This document shows, one piece after another, positions 12,669 to 24,300 of a stretch of 64,000 bases of DNA. The stretch covers positions 1,109,498 through 1,173,497 of the forward strand of contig NW_019091419.1 of NCBI RefSeq assembly GCF_001949145.1, given 5' to 3'. This DNA comes from Acanthaster planci (Eukaryota; Echinodermata; Asteroidea; Valvatida; Acanthasteridae). The position numbers and the translations under genes were made by a program. Under the pieces are notes generated by a model that saw nothing but the letters and a program-made list of their open reading frames with translations, was not told where the DNA came from and made no database searches. How positions within the stretch are numbered: the first letter of the stretch is position 1; each line of letters opens with the position of its first letter.

Positions 12669-14683
12669 CGAGACTGAAGAGATGCCCACTCCATGTCGGC
12701 ATCTTCAGTCCAAGGAGTCCCTCACCAAGCACACCGTGGTCAACATGAGTAAGCGCTCCTTGTCCTCTAGCGAGGAGAAAGTTCTTGCCCTAGGCCTGAA
12801 CTTTAAGCTCATTCCCCGGTCCCTGCCCAAGGAAGAGATCATTCAAGCCACTGAGCCCACTCTCCGCCGCCTAGACAAGACCACCGCCGATGAGATCCTC
12901 GTCGACATCAGCCAAGCCCTCCGGAAACATAAGAACCACAAGCCAAAACCCAACAGAGAAGACCGTTCAGCCATCAAGTCCCTCTGCCAAGACAAATCCA
13001 TCCACATCCTCCTTGCTGACAAGGGCAACGCCACGGTGGTCATGGACCGGGTTGAGTATGATCAAAAGATCATGGATATACTCAATTCCGGCAGCTACCG
13101 TGAACTTCGGATAGACCCCACGGTAGCCATCGAGAGGAAGCTGCAACAGAAACTTCTCTCCCTCCACCGCTCTGGGAACATCACAGAACAGCTGTACCGA
13201 CAGTTACGTCCATCCAACTCCAGGTGCCCAAGATTCTTCGGCCAGCCCAAGATACACAAGAAGGAAACCCCACTACGCCCCATCGTCGCTTCTAGAGGAG
13301 GGCCCACCAACAACACTGCAAGACACCTGGCCAAGATCCTTCGCCCTCTAGTTGGCAACTCCCAGCATCATATCAAGAACTCAGATGAATTCTTGTCCAT
13401 CATCCAAGACCTCCGGCTGAAGCCAGGCGACATCATGGTCAGCTTTGATGTCGTGTCACTCTTAACCTCCGTTCATCCGACGCAAGCACTGTAGCGAGTG
13501 ACCGACTCCAGGCCGACACCAGCCTCAAGGACCGCACCGACCTAACCCCCAACCAGCTTCAAGACCTCCTCCCCACCTGCGTCGATTCTGCCAGCTTCCA
13601 GTCGCGGGATAAATTCTATGAACAAACAGCTGGAACCTCCATGGGATCCCCTATATCCCCGGTTCTGGCTGACATATTCATGGAAGAGTTCGAGCAGACC
13701 GTCATTGCCACCGCAGACCACCGCCCCAAGATCTGGCTCCGCCTGTGGACGACACCTTCGTCATCTGGGAGCACGGGCAAGACAACCTTCAACTCTTCTT
13801 GGACCACCTCAACGGGCTTCACAGCAACATCCAATTCACCATGGAACAAGAGAGGAATGGCAGCATTTTGTTTCTTGACGTTGAGGTGTCCAGAAGGGAG
13901 GATGGAAGTCTTGCCCAGAGGGTTTATCGCAAGCCCACCCACACCGACCGATACCTCAACAGCGCCTCCTTCCACCACCCCAAAATCAACTCATCGGTCA
14001 ACAGAGCCCTCATCCGCCGAGCCTACAACATCGGCGACCAAAAGCACCTACACAAGGAAATCCACCACATCTCCACGGCACTCCAACGCAACGGATACCA
14101 GCCCAAGCAGATCAAGACTGATCAAGACCCAAGATCAAATCCCCTTTCCGGCCGTGGGGTCCCCTATACCCAAAGCCAACTAGATAAAGCCCCTAGTTCT
14201 GTCACTCTCCCCTACCTAGGACATACCTCCTACTACATCCAGCGTATCCTGAGCAAGCACAACATCAAGGTGTTCCACACAGCTCCCCTCAAGATCCACG
14301 GGATGCTGGCTTCCCGTAAGGACAGGCAAGATCCACACCGCCGACCAGGTGTATACAAGATCCCCTGCCAGTGTGGCAAAGTGTACATCGGAGAGACTGG
14401 TAGGGGCCTCCCTACCAGGATCAAAGAGCACAAAGCCCATGGCAGGAAGGGAGACTATGAGAAGTCAGTCATCATCAAGCATTCCCACGCCGAAGACCAC
14501 ACCATCACTGGGAAGAAGCCCAACTCATCGCTAGCATCGAACAATGGTACCCAAGACGAATTAGAGAAATGGGTCTCCTATACCAGGCAACCTTCCCCCG
14601 CCACAGCCCATCACCAACTGACATGCATCAGTACCCAGGTGGATCCACCAGCTGCATACTCGTTCCACCTGACTACACAGTAG
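12625..14683 (+). pseudogene. PLE reverse transcriptase / GIY-YIG endonuclease, two frameshifts
   Basis: Three successive plus-strand frames make one broken protein of about 685 codons. Frame one (12625 to about 13474) carries a coiled, charged N-terminus, the RT fingers motif FGQPKIHKKETPLRPIV and the catalytic FDVVSL. One base appears lost near 13474. The next frame carries GTSMGSPISPVLADIFMEE (motif B). Another base appears lost near 13744, just before the catalytic VDDTF (usually YVDD). The last frame runs to TAG at 14681-14683 with FLDVEV and then the endonuclease module GVYKIPCQCGKVYIGETGR with downstream RIKEHK. All key RT and GIY-YIG residues are legible, so decay is recent or mild. 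Both frameshifts must be bypassed for any function, so this copy is probably dead. Confidence 0.9.
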
Positions 14684-14752
14684 GATCCGTCTCACTCCAG
14701 TACTCCCAGTCAGCTTATAAGCCCCACTCCATATCGTCATCTCTTCTGTCTC

Positions 14753-14786
14753 CTGACGACGGAGAGAGCATACTGTCCGAAACGTT
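14753..14786 (+). ncRNA. Hammerhead-ribozyme-like core of the PLE
   Basis: CTGACGA (14753-14759) is followed by a stem GGAGAG/CTGTCC closing loop AGCATA (14761-14778), then GAAAC (14779-14783) and GTT. This is the order of a hammerhead core (CUGANGA, stem II, GAAA, UH cleavage site), and PLEs are known to carry such motifs. There are two caveats: one unpaired C precedes stem II, and stem III would be only two base pairs without a loop, so activity would probably need a dimer. The stem here has one G-G mismatch that the left copy lacks. Confidence 0.5.
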
Positions 14787-14872
14787 GAGTTCCTCACGGT
14801 TCTTTTCAGAACCATATAGACTCTCAAAGAGATCGTATCCTTGCATGGTGCTACCGCAAGCTTTCCACCTTA
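14753..14872 (+). repeat. Right inverted repeat of the Penelope-like element
   Basis: It begins about 70 bases after the endonuclease stop, and its first 34 bases form the hammerhead-like motif listed separately. The rest (CTCACGGTTC, GAGATCGTATCCTTGCATGG, GGTAGCACC-type blocks in reverse) mirrors 12549-12668. Confidence 0.85.
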
Positions 14873-15924
14873 ATTCAAGCTCCATTGGAAACAGTGTAAA
14901 ATCAACAAAGTTTGGAGGCCCATGGCAGGCAATTGAAGTCCCTGAGGCCTCTTAAACAAAAAACAATGTGTTGTTTGGTCCTTCAGATTTCATTTGCTTT
15001 TCAAATTTTTAGTAGGTTACCCAATGAATTTTTCTTAACTATTCGCCCCAAAAAACTCACCCCCCCAAAAAGTGAACGCTCCCAAGTTTTCTCAGCAGCC
15101 ATTTTTCAAATGACACCCCTCGTCACTTTTTTAGGCTCTTCTGACAAATTTTCAATCCAATTTTTGTCTGCTTTTCCCCCAGATGGGTACCCCTAAATCT
15201 ACAGAGACTTAATTCTTGGCCATATTTACACAATTTCACAATTTCTTGACCCACACAGACTCATCTTTCTGAAAAATATTGCAGGGGAACTTTTTAAGCG
15301 CCTCCCCCTGGCGGAGAATTTCTTTGAATTGGGACAGTAAACTCTGATGTGGATGGAGAGGGCGCCAAGTTGAGACGGACCATGTCCAACCTGCCCCCTC
15401 TTGGTCGTTGAGGGTGCACTACTTCCCCCAAACATACTACATCATGTACTATATACTCGGTATCAATTTCGCATGCAACTCTAGAGGTGAGCATAGTAGT
15501 CAGACGGTAAAGTCCATCATGTCCGCAGTTAAGTCATGAACTCGTATGTTGTTGCCGGTTATCTGAGAAGTCCACGAAATCAGGAAATTGATCGACCCAA
15601 GCTTAAGATTTAGCTAGAATCGGTACGGCAGCGTTGAAGACGACAATTCAGAGATTCGCGTAAGTGAACGTGTATGTTTTTGTGCATTTGTTACTAGCTT
15701 CGACAATGTTCAAGACGAGAAGCTTTAGTTAAATGTCAGCTGGGACCTGACGTTAGTTGCGTTGGACATGTTGAGCAGGACATGGTTTGTTTACATCATA
15801 ATGTTTACATCGTACATGTAGGCCCTATGTTTTGTAAAGCCGGACATGTAAGCTGGACATGCCAAATAAGCAACAGTGATAACAGAAGAGATATGAAGCA
15901 GGAGCTTTCCAACAGTGTTTGTTT

Positions 15925-16230
15925 TTAACCCTAACCCTACTACTTGTCATGACTAGTAGTAAAATGTAGTAATCAGTGCTGTCACTTGTAAGAGGACATA
16001 ACCTTATTGTTCTCTGAAGCCATAAAGTGCAGTAGATAAGACAATGTACCATACAGTGCTGTGACACTATGAATGCATGGCTTTATTGTTCTCTGTACGA
16101 GTAACAATGGAAGTAACCTAGCCAGAAGTAGTAATCTGTAGTGCTAGGTCCTTCAGGCTCAGATTATTACGTAGTATTTTGTAGTACTGTGTAGTGTAAG
16201 CCAAACAATATGCTTGGCGGTTAGGGTTAA
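15925..16230. mobile_element. piggyBac-like MITE, 306 bp
   Basis: TTAACCCTAACCCT at 15925-15938 is mirrored by GGTTAGGGTTAA ending at 16230, so the unit is a TTAA target duplication enclosing CCCTAAC inverted ends. TTAA targets with CCCT-type termini are characteristic of piggyBac elements. No transposase fits inside. It shares its ends with the much smaller units at 26824 and 42755. Confidence 0.55.
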
Positions 16231-16743
16231 TGTGGCAATCCTAGTCTTACATGTCTTAGGAAACCTCTTTAGGCCTACAACATTATTATTATATTACTAG
16301 CGAACACACACTTCTTGCTCTTCATTTGCCAAAATGGCGAGAATTTCAAACTAGTAAACCACAGTAATTTTAACCACAAAAGACCATGCACTTGTAAGAA
16401 ACCTAGCCCCACTTTTATCATGGAAACACTAGTGGCGCTAGAAACCAAGAGACGGACTGTATGGGTTGTGTCTGGTGATCAAGTTGTGTAAGAAGTCCTG
16501 TTTTTCTGAACATCTTATACATGTAGTTACGGCTTGCTCACCGCACCAACAAGTACCGGTGTCCTAAAAACAGGCATGCAACATTTCCTGTGATCAGCTG
16601 ATGTCCTTGTTTTTCACTTCACACCCCTGCCATTGAAAATTGAAAAACAATGCACAACGTCTTGTAGAGATTGGAATTTTGTTGTTTTTTGTTGAAGGCC
16701 AAGTTGCTTGCCTGTAAAAAGAAAGATTGCATGTAAATTTCAA

Positions 16744-16925
16744 CGAATATCGTAGGGCCTCATTGACTGTTAAGGTGCAAGTTAGTAATGTTTAGGTACA
16801 AAAGTATTTGAGAGAACATGTAAAAAACATATCGTATCGAATATCGAAGGGCCTCATTGACTGTTACAGTGTAAATTAGTAATGTTTAGGTACAAAAGTA
16901 TTTGAGAGAACATGTAAAAAACATG
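16744..16925. repeat. 94-bp tandem duplication, two copies
   Basis: CGAATATCG...GGGCCTCATTGACTGTTA...TTAGTAATGTTTAGGTACAAAAGTATTTGAGAGAACATGTAAAAAACAT starts at 16744 and again at 16838. A few substitutions distinguish the copies. It looks like a recent local duplication with no coding content. Confidence 0.9.
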
Positions 16926-17330
16926 TTGAAAAAACAACATTGAGCCAGGTGTTTGTGTGACTGTGGTGTAAACTGGTTTTTTGCTCTCTTTTCGTTATGC
17001 ACAAATGGTGAATCTGCGCAATTGGTTGATTGCTTGATCTTGCTGCACTGCTGGTTGATTGTGCTGTCATTTTGTTTGTGATACCATCAGCCAATCACCT
17101 TTCTTTTCTAAATTACCCGCCTCTGGTAGATTGACCGATTTGCCCACCACACTCATGTTGTTTAAGCTTTTTTTGTTTCTCTTTGTTTGACCATTTGTTT
17201 GTTTACCAGTTTGGAGTAAGACTTATTCTTTTTTTCTAATGTTCATTGAATTATGGTTGCATGGACTTCCTCCTTCAGTATTAATATTTCCCAATTACTG
17301 TAATGACCTCAACTACGGTACATGAACTAT

Positions 17331-17395
17331 TGGGACAGTCCCGCTCTTTTCCTTCCTCCATGTTTGGACAGTCCCAGCTGGGACAGTCCCAATTG
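17331..17395. repeat. Short repeated GGGACAGTCCC palindrome cluster
   Basis: GGACAGTCCC occurs three times in 65 bases (near 17333, 17366 and 17383). Each copy is a perfect inverted repeat around a central base pair step, and the middle pair is separated by AGCT. It could be a protein-binding cluster or a chance microrepeat. Confidence 0.5.
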
Positions 17396-17404
17396 CAATG
17401 GAGG

Positions 17405-17475
17405 AGTTGGGAGATACTAATGATAATAATAATGTCAATTTATAAAGTGCCTAATCCATTTAAAATCAGTGCTCC
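17405..17475 (-). mobile_element. 3' tail of a LINE- or SINE-type retroposon
   Basis: Read on the minus strand it is GTAAAGCACCTGGGAGC...AGGCACTTTATAAATTGACATTATTATTATC, ending in ATT repeats. This paired AAAGC / GCACTTTATAAAT design with an (ATT)n end is typical of CR1/L2-like 3' tails. The same design, plus strand, is at 37305-37375. The 5' part is not recognised. Confidence 0.5.
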
Positions 17476-20400
17476 CAGGTGCTTTACAATCAACCAGTAT
17501 TGCAATTACAAAAAAAACCAAAAAATTAAGAACATGAAATGTGAAATATATACTATGGGCATGTATCACAGAACAGCAGAAAAACTTAAAAACCACCAAT
17601 AAAAATCACAAGAGCAAGACTTGAAAAATTAACTACAAAAGTGCATTAAAAAGAGCAACAAGAAACTATTGATATGCCTCACAGAATAGAAACGAACCTT
17701 CCCCCATAAAAAACACATGTAGAAAAACAAAGATCAATAACAATTAATTAAAACACGAGAAACTGAAAAACATAAAAACCAATATTATAAAAAATGGCTA
17801 ATCAATATATATATATACCAATGAGCAATTGTCAAAATCAGCCGGCTGTAAATATACTCAAATTCCCATCTTCCCTGATATTGATATTAAGCACAAATTC
17901 AAAGATTCAGAGATCCAAACTGTATTGGTAGCCACAGGAGGTCGCATGGTGTGATTGTAATCCACATGCCTGAGGATCACAATTATGCATGACTTTGACT
18001 TGGTATGGCCGCTGAAGTGTACCACTCAAGCATCATTATGTACGGTGTACAAGTATGTACTATAAAGTGTGTCTCAAAAAGTTCAACTAAAATACAAAGG
18101 AATGCCAGTCTTGGAATGTGTAACCAACATAAATAACACACATGTAGGTATTTTTTGTCCATACATGTGAGATTTGCCTTTCCACTTTATAGTGAGACAT
18201 CAAATGTCCACATCTGAAAATGATTTTCTAAGAGAGGTGACATTGACCATGGGACCAAGTTTTCAATTTTAGGCATGGGGACAGTGGTAGCCTCGTTTCC
18301 TTAGTGTGGATAGTTGCCCTGCCTATAAAAGGTGCATAGCAATTAAACACAGTTCTAAACATTTCCACCACTCCACAGTTTTCATCTAGAGATGAAATTG
18401 TGTGATTCAAGGCATCATCCTCGAGGGCCTGTTGAGAAGCCTCAGAATGTCTCAGTGCCTTTCTCTCATGGGACAAAGCTGGACTGCTGCGAGATTTGCC
18501 AGAATTTCTTCCTCTAGAAAACTGATTTTGAAAATATCGCAGCAGTAGTAAAATGTCAAGAAGGCGAAGTTATTGAAAAGACTGAAAAGAAAGTGCATCA
18601 TTTTTAATATTCAAATTGTCCTAAACTGTGTCCAATTTATACTGATGTTTCTTTAATTTGTTTTCTTCTCACATGATTTTCCACAGGAACAGTTTTCTCC
18701 ACCATTTTGCTTAAACTTAAAAACCAAATGGAATTGTGTTATATTTTTGTACCAGCATTTTTGATTTACATGTATATTTGAAAGTTGCTGGGGTATGTGT
18801 CCCTCAAATCCAGGATAAACAACTACCAAGACTTATTTAAGTCTTCTATGCAACACGTGTCTGACCATGTGCACAAGCCCTGGTGTTGTGTAATTGCAAA
18901 AACAACCACTTATGTATTACCTCAAGGGGTGTGTCCCAGGTCTGTCAGAAGTGGACCAATGGCAGAGCTGCATTGGCTCATAGGCAAGGCACTGGCAGCT
19001 TATCTGCCAGTTATATGCTAATTTTGGGAATCCTGTTATGTAATAGTAGGTTTAGGCTGGGTGGTGTTAGTAGCATGTGTGCTATGGCCTGGTCTTTTTG
19101 TGTTCAGAGAAATCACAGACCCTCCAGGAGGATGATGTGGATTGTGTGTTGTCTTTGTGGAAGGTGGTTTGATGTTCTTTGACCATCTTAGGAAAGTGTC
19201 TTAAGTGACCAGACATATCTTATATTTGCTTCTGGTAAGTCAAGTGTTTATTTTATGTGCCAATACATGTATATGGTGTAAACATTTGCATTTCAGCCCA
19301 GTATTCCCCATTAGGGAGGGGAGTTGACTGGGTTAGCCTCTCACGGCTTTCAAAACTTAGATGTTGTCTCTGTTTCAGTTTGCTGTATGGGAATTCAACA
19401 GCTTTAAAAGTGAATACTCTTGCAGAGTACTTAGTTGGTCAGAGTACTTAGTTGGGTGCTGGTGGTCATTTGCTTAATAAACAGTCCAAAGGGTAGAAAA
19501 GCCTACATGTACACGCACACTTTGACTTGACCTCATTTTCCTCTAAATGCATTTTTGTTTTTGTTTATTCTGCTTTTATCTCTCACCTAACAGGCTGGCC
19601 CATTCATTTCCATGCGCTGATCTTCTATGAGTCCAGGCATTACACATAAAAGGACACTCAGCGTGATATGAGTATTCAAGATGAGGGCTCAGTGAAAGAA
19701 AAAAACCTACTTTCAGGCCTTGACCTTAAGCTTTTTTAAAAAATTAATTTAGCCTGCTGGAAAAGTTACGGTAGCTTATTTGTTTCACTGGCCCACTGGC
19801 CATTACTTAGCAAAACCAACTTGAACTGGCTTTTTTCAACTCTTTTGTTTTTTTACCTTTAGTGGAGTCAGGCTTCAAAGCAGAGGATTTAAAACCGTTA
19901 CAGATCATAGACAATGCATGAAATAAAAAAACTGTAATCTTTCTTGTATTCATTTTTACAAATAAAACCAATGATGGTTTCAAACAGGACCGGCGACATG
20001 CTTCTTTAATTGGCCTGGTGGGCAAAGAATGCATTTTTACCAGCATGCAGCAGTTTTTTTCTAGAATTTGTATGCCGGTGTAGTGCTAAGGCTGAGACCT
20101 GTACCTGGCGTGAACGTTAAAGAAAACCTACCTAATTACACATTCAAAAATGCCGATAATACCAACAGTACCATTGTTTGGACCCTTTCTTAAGTTGTCA
20201 CTGAAATACTCTTTTTTCCAACAGTGTCAGCTTGTCTTTCCTTGGTTTTAACCTCATTCTTCAAACCTCACTAAATACTTGATATTAAAGATCCAACGTT
20301 ATGAAGTAAGCAAAATAATTAACACCTTCCACTTTAGGGGAATAAGCGAACTAGTTGATTGAACATATTTTGACGTTACAAGTACATGTACATTGTACTT

Positions 20401-21384
20401 GGACAAATTTAAAACAATTGTCCGAAATGTGCCGTTGTGGACTGTCTTTGTACTTCAAATTTCCAAGCTGACAGGTCACACATTGACTTATCCTCACTGG
20501 GTTCCATCTTCCGGAACTCTGCAAAAATATTCCTGCCTTCTACTTTTTGGAGGATTCAAGAGAGTTGGGGTAGCTAGGCAGTGTTGTAGTGGAGCCCGTC
20601 GCAAGTCCCTCCACTAGTCATCATCACAAGACCCACTGTAAGATCAGTCACAAGTAACTGGCTGAACAGTGACGGGGGAAGTGGTTGCCCTGTGCCACTG
20701 TTCAGCTGAATAGCATGTACATATAGTTTGATTCGCAACTGCATGTCATGTGGTGTGTTTGTAATGTAATGGACTTGCAGGGACTAGTGATGGACAAGAC
20801 TACAGGTAAAGGTATCATTGTTTGGTGTATGAGGCATTGATCACAGTCTCTGCATACTTACACCGTAGTTATGCCAATATTGAACCTTTGATTTAGGGCA
20901 CAGTCTCAAAGCATCCCCTAAATATGCTCACCATCTAGTGGGATGATTCATGCAGCATCCAAAAGAAATGTGCTGATGTTTCATCTGGATCATTTTTATC
21001 TTTTTCACAGCTGTTACTACATCGTGACTGACTCTGTGGGCCCTCAACAAGACCAAGACTTGCACTCCAAGGGAGACTTTGCTACCAACTGTAGTACTGG
21101 TACCTCTTTGCTATTAGCCGTGATTTGACAGCAGCACATGCAGTACCATAAAACTTGTTAGGATTGATTAAAAGAACTGATCTCCGTGTGGGAGATGTCA
21201 CCCCAATGTGAGGCCCTGTTGCTATGACAGATTGTTGTCATGGAGACCGCCCTCCCCGGTAACTCTCCAATCTCAAGACTCTGGGAGGAGTATCTTGAAC
21301 CAGTAATTTCTTGGAAGGCTAGGTGGCCATACCGGGACATCTTTACCATAGTCAGGGAGTTCAGTTTTTGAGAGCTTGGCATTG

Positions 21385-24300
21385 ATGGCACCGACCATCG
21401 GCATGGATGAGACGGATACCGACATCCTTCTGGGCAAACAGTACGGCGATGTCTTCTCCAGCAAGTACATCACCAAGCAAATGCTTGGAAAGTAAGCAAA
21501 GAGTCTTGTTTTTCTCTTTATAAAACCTTTGCTTCTGCATCTGGCCTGAAATATAAGGGATTTCATTGCAAACTTTTACCGAGTCGAAAGTGTGCACACA
21601 GTGGTTACAATTTTTTGGCAAATTTGGACGGGTGCCTTCAAATGCCAATGCCTGTCTCAACCTAAGCCCAGGAGGTGAGTTAAACGTGTATAAGCACTGA
21701 GAAGCACATAAGTTTGTTCGAGGAAAAAAAGAAAATGTGTGAATGGCAGAAACAGGTTACAGGTTCTTTTTTTTTTCAAGCTTACAAAATGTACACAAGG
21801 AGGGGAGGGGTGTACAGACGGTGTATAACGCTTGATCAACCATCAACCTTTTCTTGCAAAGCATTCAGCGGGCAATGGGGCTGCTGAGGAAGGAATACAT
21901 GTAGGTGTTGTACTGCTGTGACAGGAACAACCACGCCAAGCACCACCGTGAAATCATGTTTACGGTTGGCAGAAATTTATGCTAAGCACAAGCATGAATT
22001 TTCTGCCACCTGAAATAGTGCCTTGATCATATTCAATGAGCTTGTCCGCCAATGTTTCTCTGGCAGGGGCATCAGCAGTACCGTCCGCAAGTGTATCATG
22101 CGTGACACCTCCCAGTTCTTTGCCGTCAAGATCATCGACATCACGTCGGAGAAGAACACGGACCGGACCCAGGCCATCCAGGAGGAGTACAACAATGAGG
22201 TGGCCATCCTCCGTCAGCTGTCGGGCCCGCCCAAGCACAAGAACATCAGTAAGGGGTGCCTTCTGCTGGCAGACTTTGGCCAGTGGCAGGCAGATGTCAT
22301 CAATAGGCCCATGCACTGATGATGTAATAGTTTATATACATGTGTTGTTTTAAATGGGAGCAAGCGATAGATACCTGATTCGGTGCTCCCTATGAAAGCT
22401 TACATGGCAACAAAGTGGATATCATCATCTTACGTGTACTTGGAGGTGGATGTTGATAATGTTGTACTGGGTGTCAGACCCACTCCTTACAACCATCCCC
22501 CTAAAAAAGGAACAAGACACATCTTTTCCTAATTCTTAAGAGACGATCTTTGAATGTCCCTGCCCATGTTCAAAAGATACTGTAACTGTCAAGAGAAGGC
22601 ATTTTAAGTGCTACTTCCCAAATAAGCACATGATGTGGAAACACTACCTTTGTTGTGCTCATTCAGTTGAAAATCACAGTACATGCAGTGCTGTAGTTTA
22701 CCATGAAGGTGGTTTACCCGTGTAAAACTGGATACACAAGAAGTGAGTATTTAGGCAAACTCATACCATGGACCCTATGGGGCCATCAAAATCTGGTGAA
22801 TATTTTGTGGATATTGCACTTTCTTCCAATCTCATCCTATAACAGTCCTGCTACATCATGGCGTGGTAGCTGAATGTATCACTTTGCACACTGTGTTGAT
22901 TTTTGTGGTTATGAAAAAGTGACATGCCGTTTCCCGGGCAATCAGGATGTTCAGGTCCCAGTTGCAGAAAAAAAAGGAAATGAGGTCTGCATTAGGAAAT
23001 GATGCTAATGGTGATTAAGATAGACACTGTAAGCAGTGTGCACGTGATGTCTGTTTTGATGAAGTCATGCTGATCGTGCAGCAAATGTATAGCTCAAAAG
23101 GTGGAAAATTGAACACCATATCATTTGTGCAGTGGATGTGTAAGGAACCCTAGAGACTGTAATTTTAATGTGGTATTTTTTTTTGGTTTCTTTCCAGTTG
23201 AGCTGTTTGATTTCATTCAGACCCCAACATATTTCTTCATGGTCTTTGAACTGTAAGTATGCTTTCCATACAAGGATTTCCTTACTGTGCCGGAATCTTT
23301 GACAGAGTGTAATTATGGATATGCTTGGTAATTAAAATGTGATTTTATCTTGCAGTAACTGCATGCATTTCAATGGATTGGATAAGTTGCTCTCTAGATT
23401 TGAGCATTGTTCATTCAGGCTGATAATGGACCAACACTTTTCTTCACTCTATTGCTGATTATGATATAGTGGTTGGGAAATGGCGGCACCTGTACTCATT
23501 CCTGTCATTCCAATGTGTTCCTCATTTTGGTGGAGCAGGTCAGGAACACCAGACCCCATAGTACTCATTTCTATTGTCTCCTCCTGTTCCTCATTTTGAT
23601 GGAGTGTGCAGATTTCTTGCTCATCATACTTGGCACAAGTCCATAATATAAACTAGAACGTAATGTTACTTCCCACAGCTCTAATTCTGTTGCACTACTG
23701 TGCTGCACTGAGCTGAATATACTTCTGTGAAGCCAAACAGTCATTCTTCATTCAAGGGTCCCGATGTTGCTCATTTTGTTGCGTTAAAGAGCACCTCTAA
23801 GGAAAATATGTCTTCTCTGATTTTATCCGTTCAAATAAATTGGAAGCATCCAAATTGAACGCAGTGCCATTTGTCTTCAGAGCTCAACTATAACAAGCTA
23901 AATGGTTTTTTTTTGTTCGTGCCAAGATGTGAATCTTGAATGAATTGAATTCTGTACATTGCGTCATTCGGAGAAAACAGAGAAAACGACGGGAACCCTC
24001 GCCCTGTGTTCGTAGTGGATAAACCATTGTGCATGCCGAATAATGCGTGTAGCCATTGTTTGCATGCATAGGGGTTTATCCACAACGAACACAGCATGAG
24101 GGTTCCCCTTGTTTTTCTCTGTTTTCTCCGAATGACGCAATCTGCATCCAGAATTCACATCTTGGCATGACCCAAAAAAAAAAAAAATCAGAGAAAACAT
24201 GTTTTCCTTAGAGGTGCTCTGTAAGAGGCTTTCTCTTTTCATTGTGGTAATTTGCATTGGGGGCAGCAGAGTTTGGACATACAAGCTTTCTTTGGCCTGT

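Larger units (their letters stand above)
12549..14872 (+). mobile_element. Penelope-like retroelement with inverted terminal repeats (inactive)
   Basis: The element is bounded by inverted repeats of about 120 bp at 12549-12668 and 14753-14872, which agree at most positions. Between them is a reverse transcriptase followed by a GIY-YIG endonuclease, the defining architecture of Penelope-like elements (PLEs). The sequence TAATTCAAGCTCC occurs just outside the right repeat (14871-14883) and again at 12502-12514, a possible target-site duplication. It lies between the divergent BLMH and PHKG genes. The inverted arrangement resembles the partial terminal repeats known from other PLEs. Confidence 0.9.
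14873..21384. other. Intergenic interval between the PLE and PHKG
   Basis: No coding exon can be supported in about 6.5 kb. It contains the small elements listed separately (15925-16230, 16744-16925, 17331-17395, 17405-17475) and AT-rich DNA. The last 200 bases before 21385 are presumably PHKG promoter and 5' UTR. Open frames such as 17303-17602 and 18785-19182 show no family signature. Confidence 0.4.

Noticed and set aside
21960-22316. Minus-strand frame of 118 codons
   Set aside because: It is the antisense shadow of PHKG exon 2, which carries the kinase Gly-loop and lysine.
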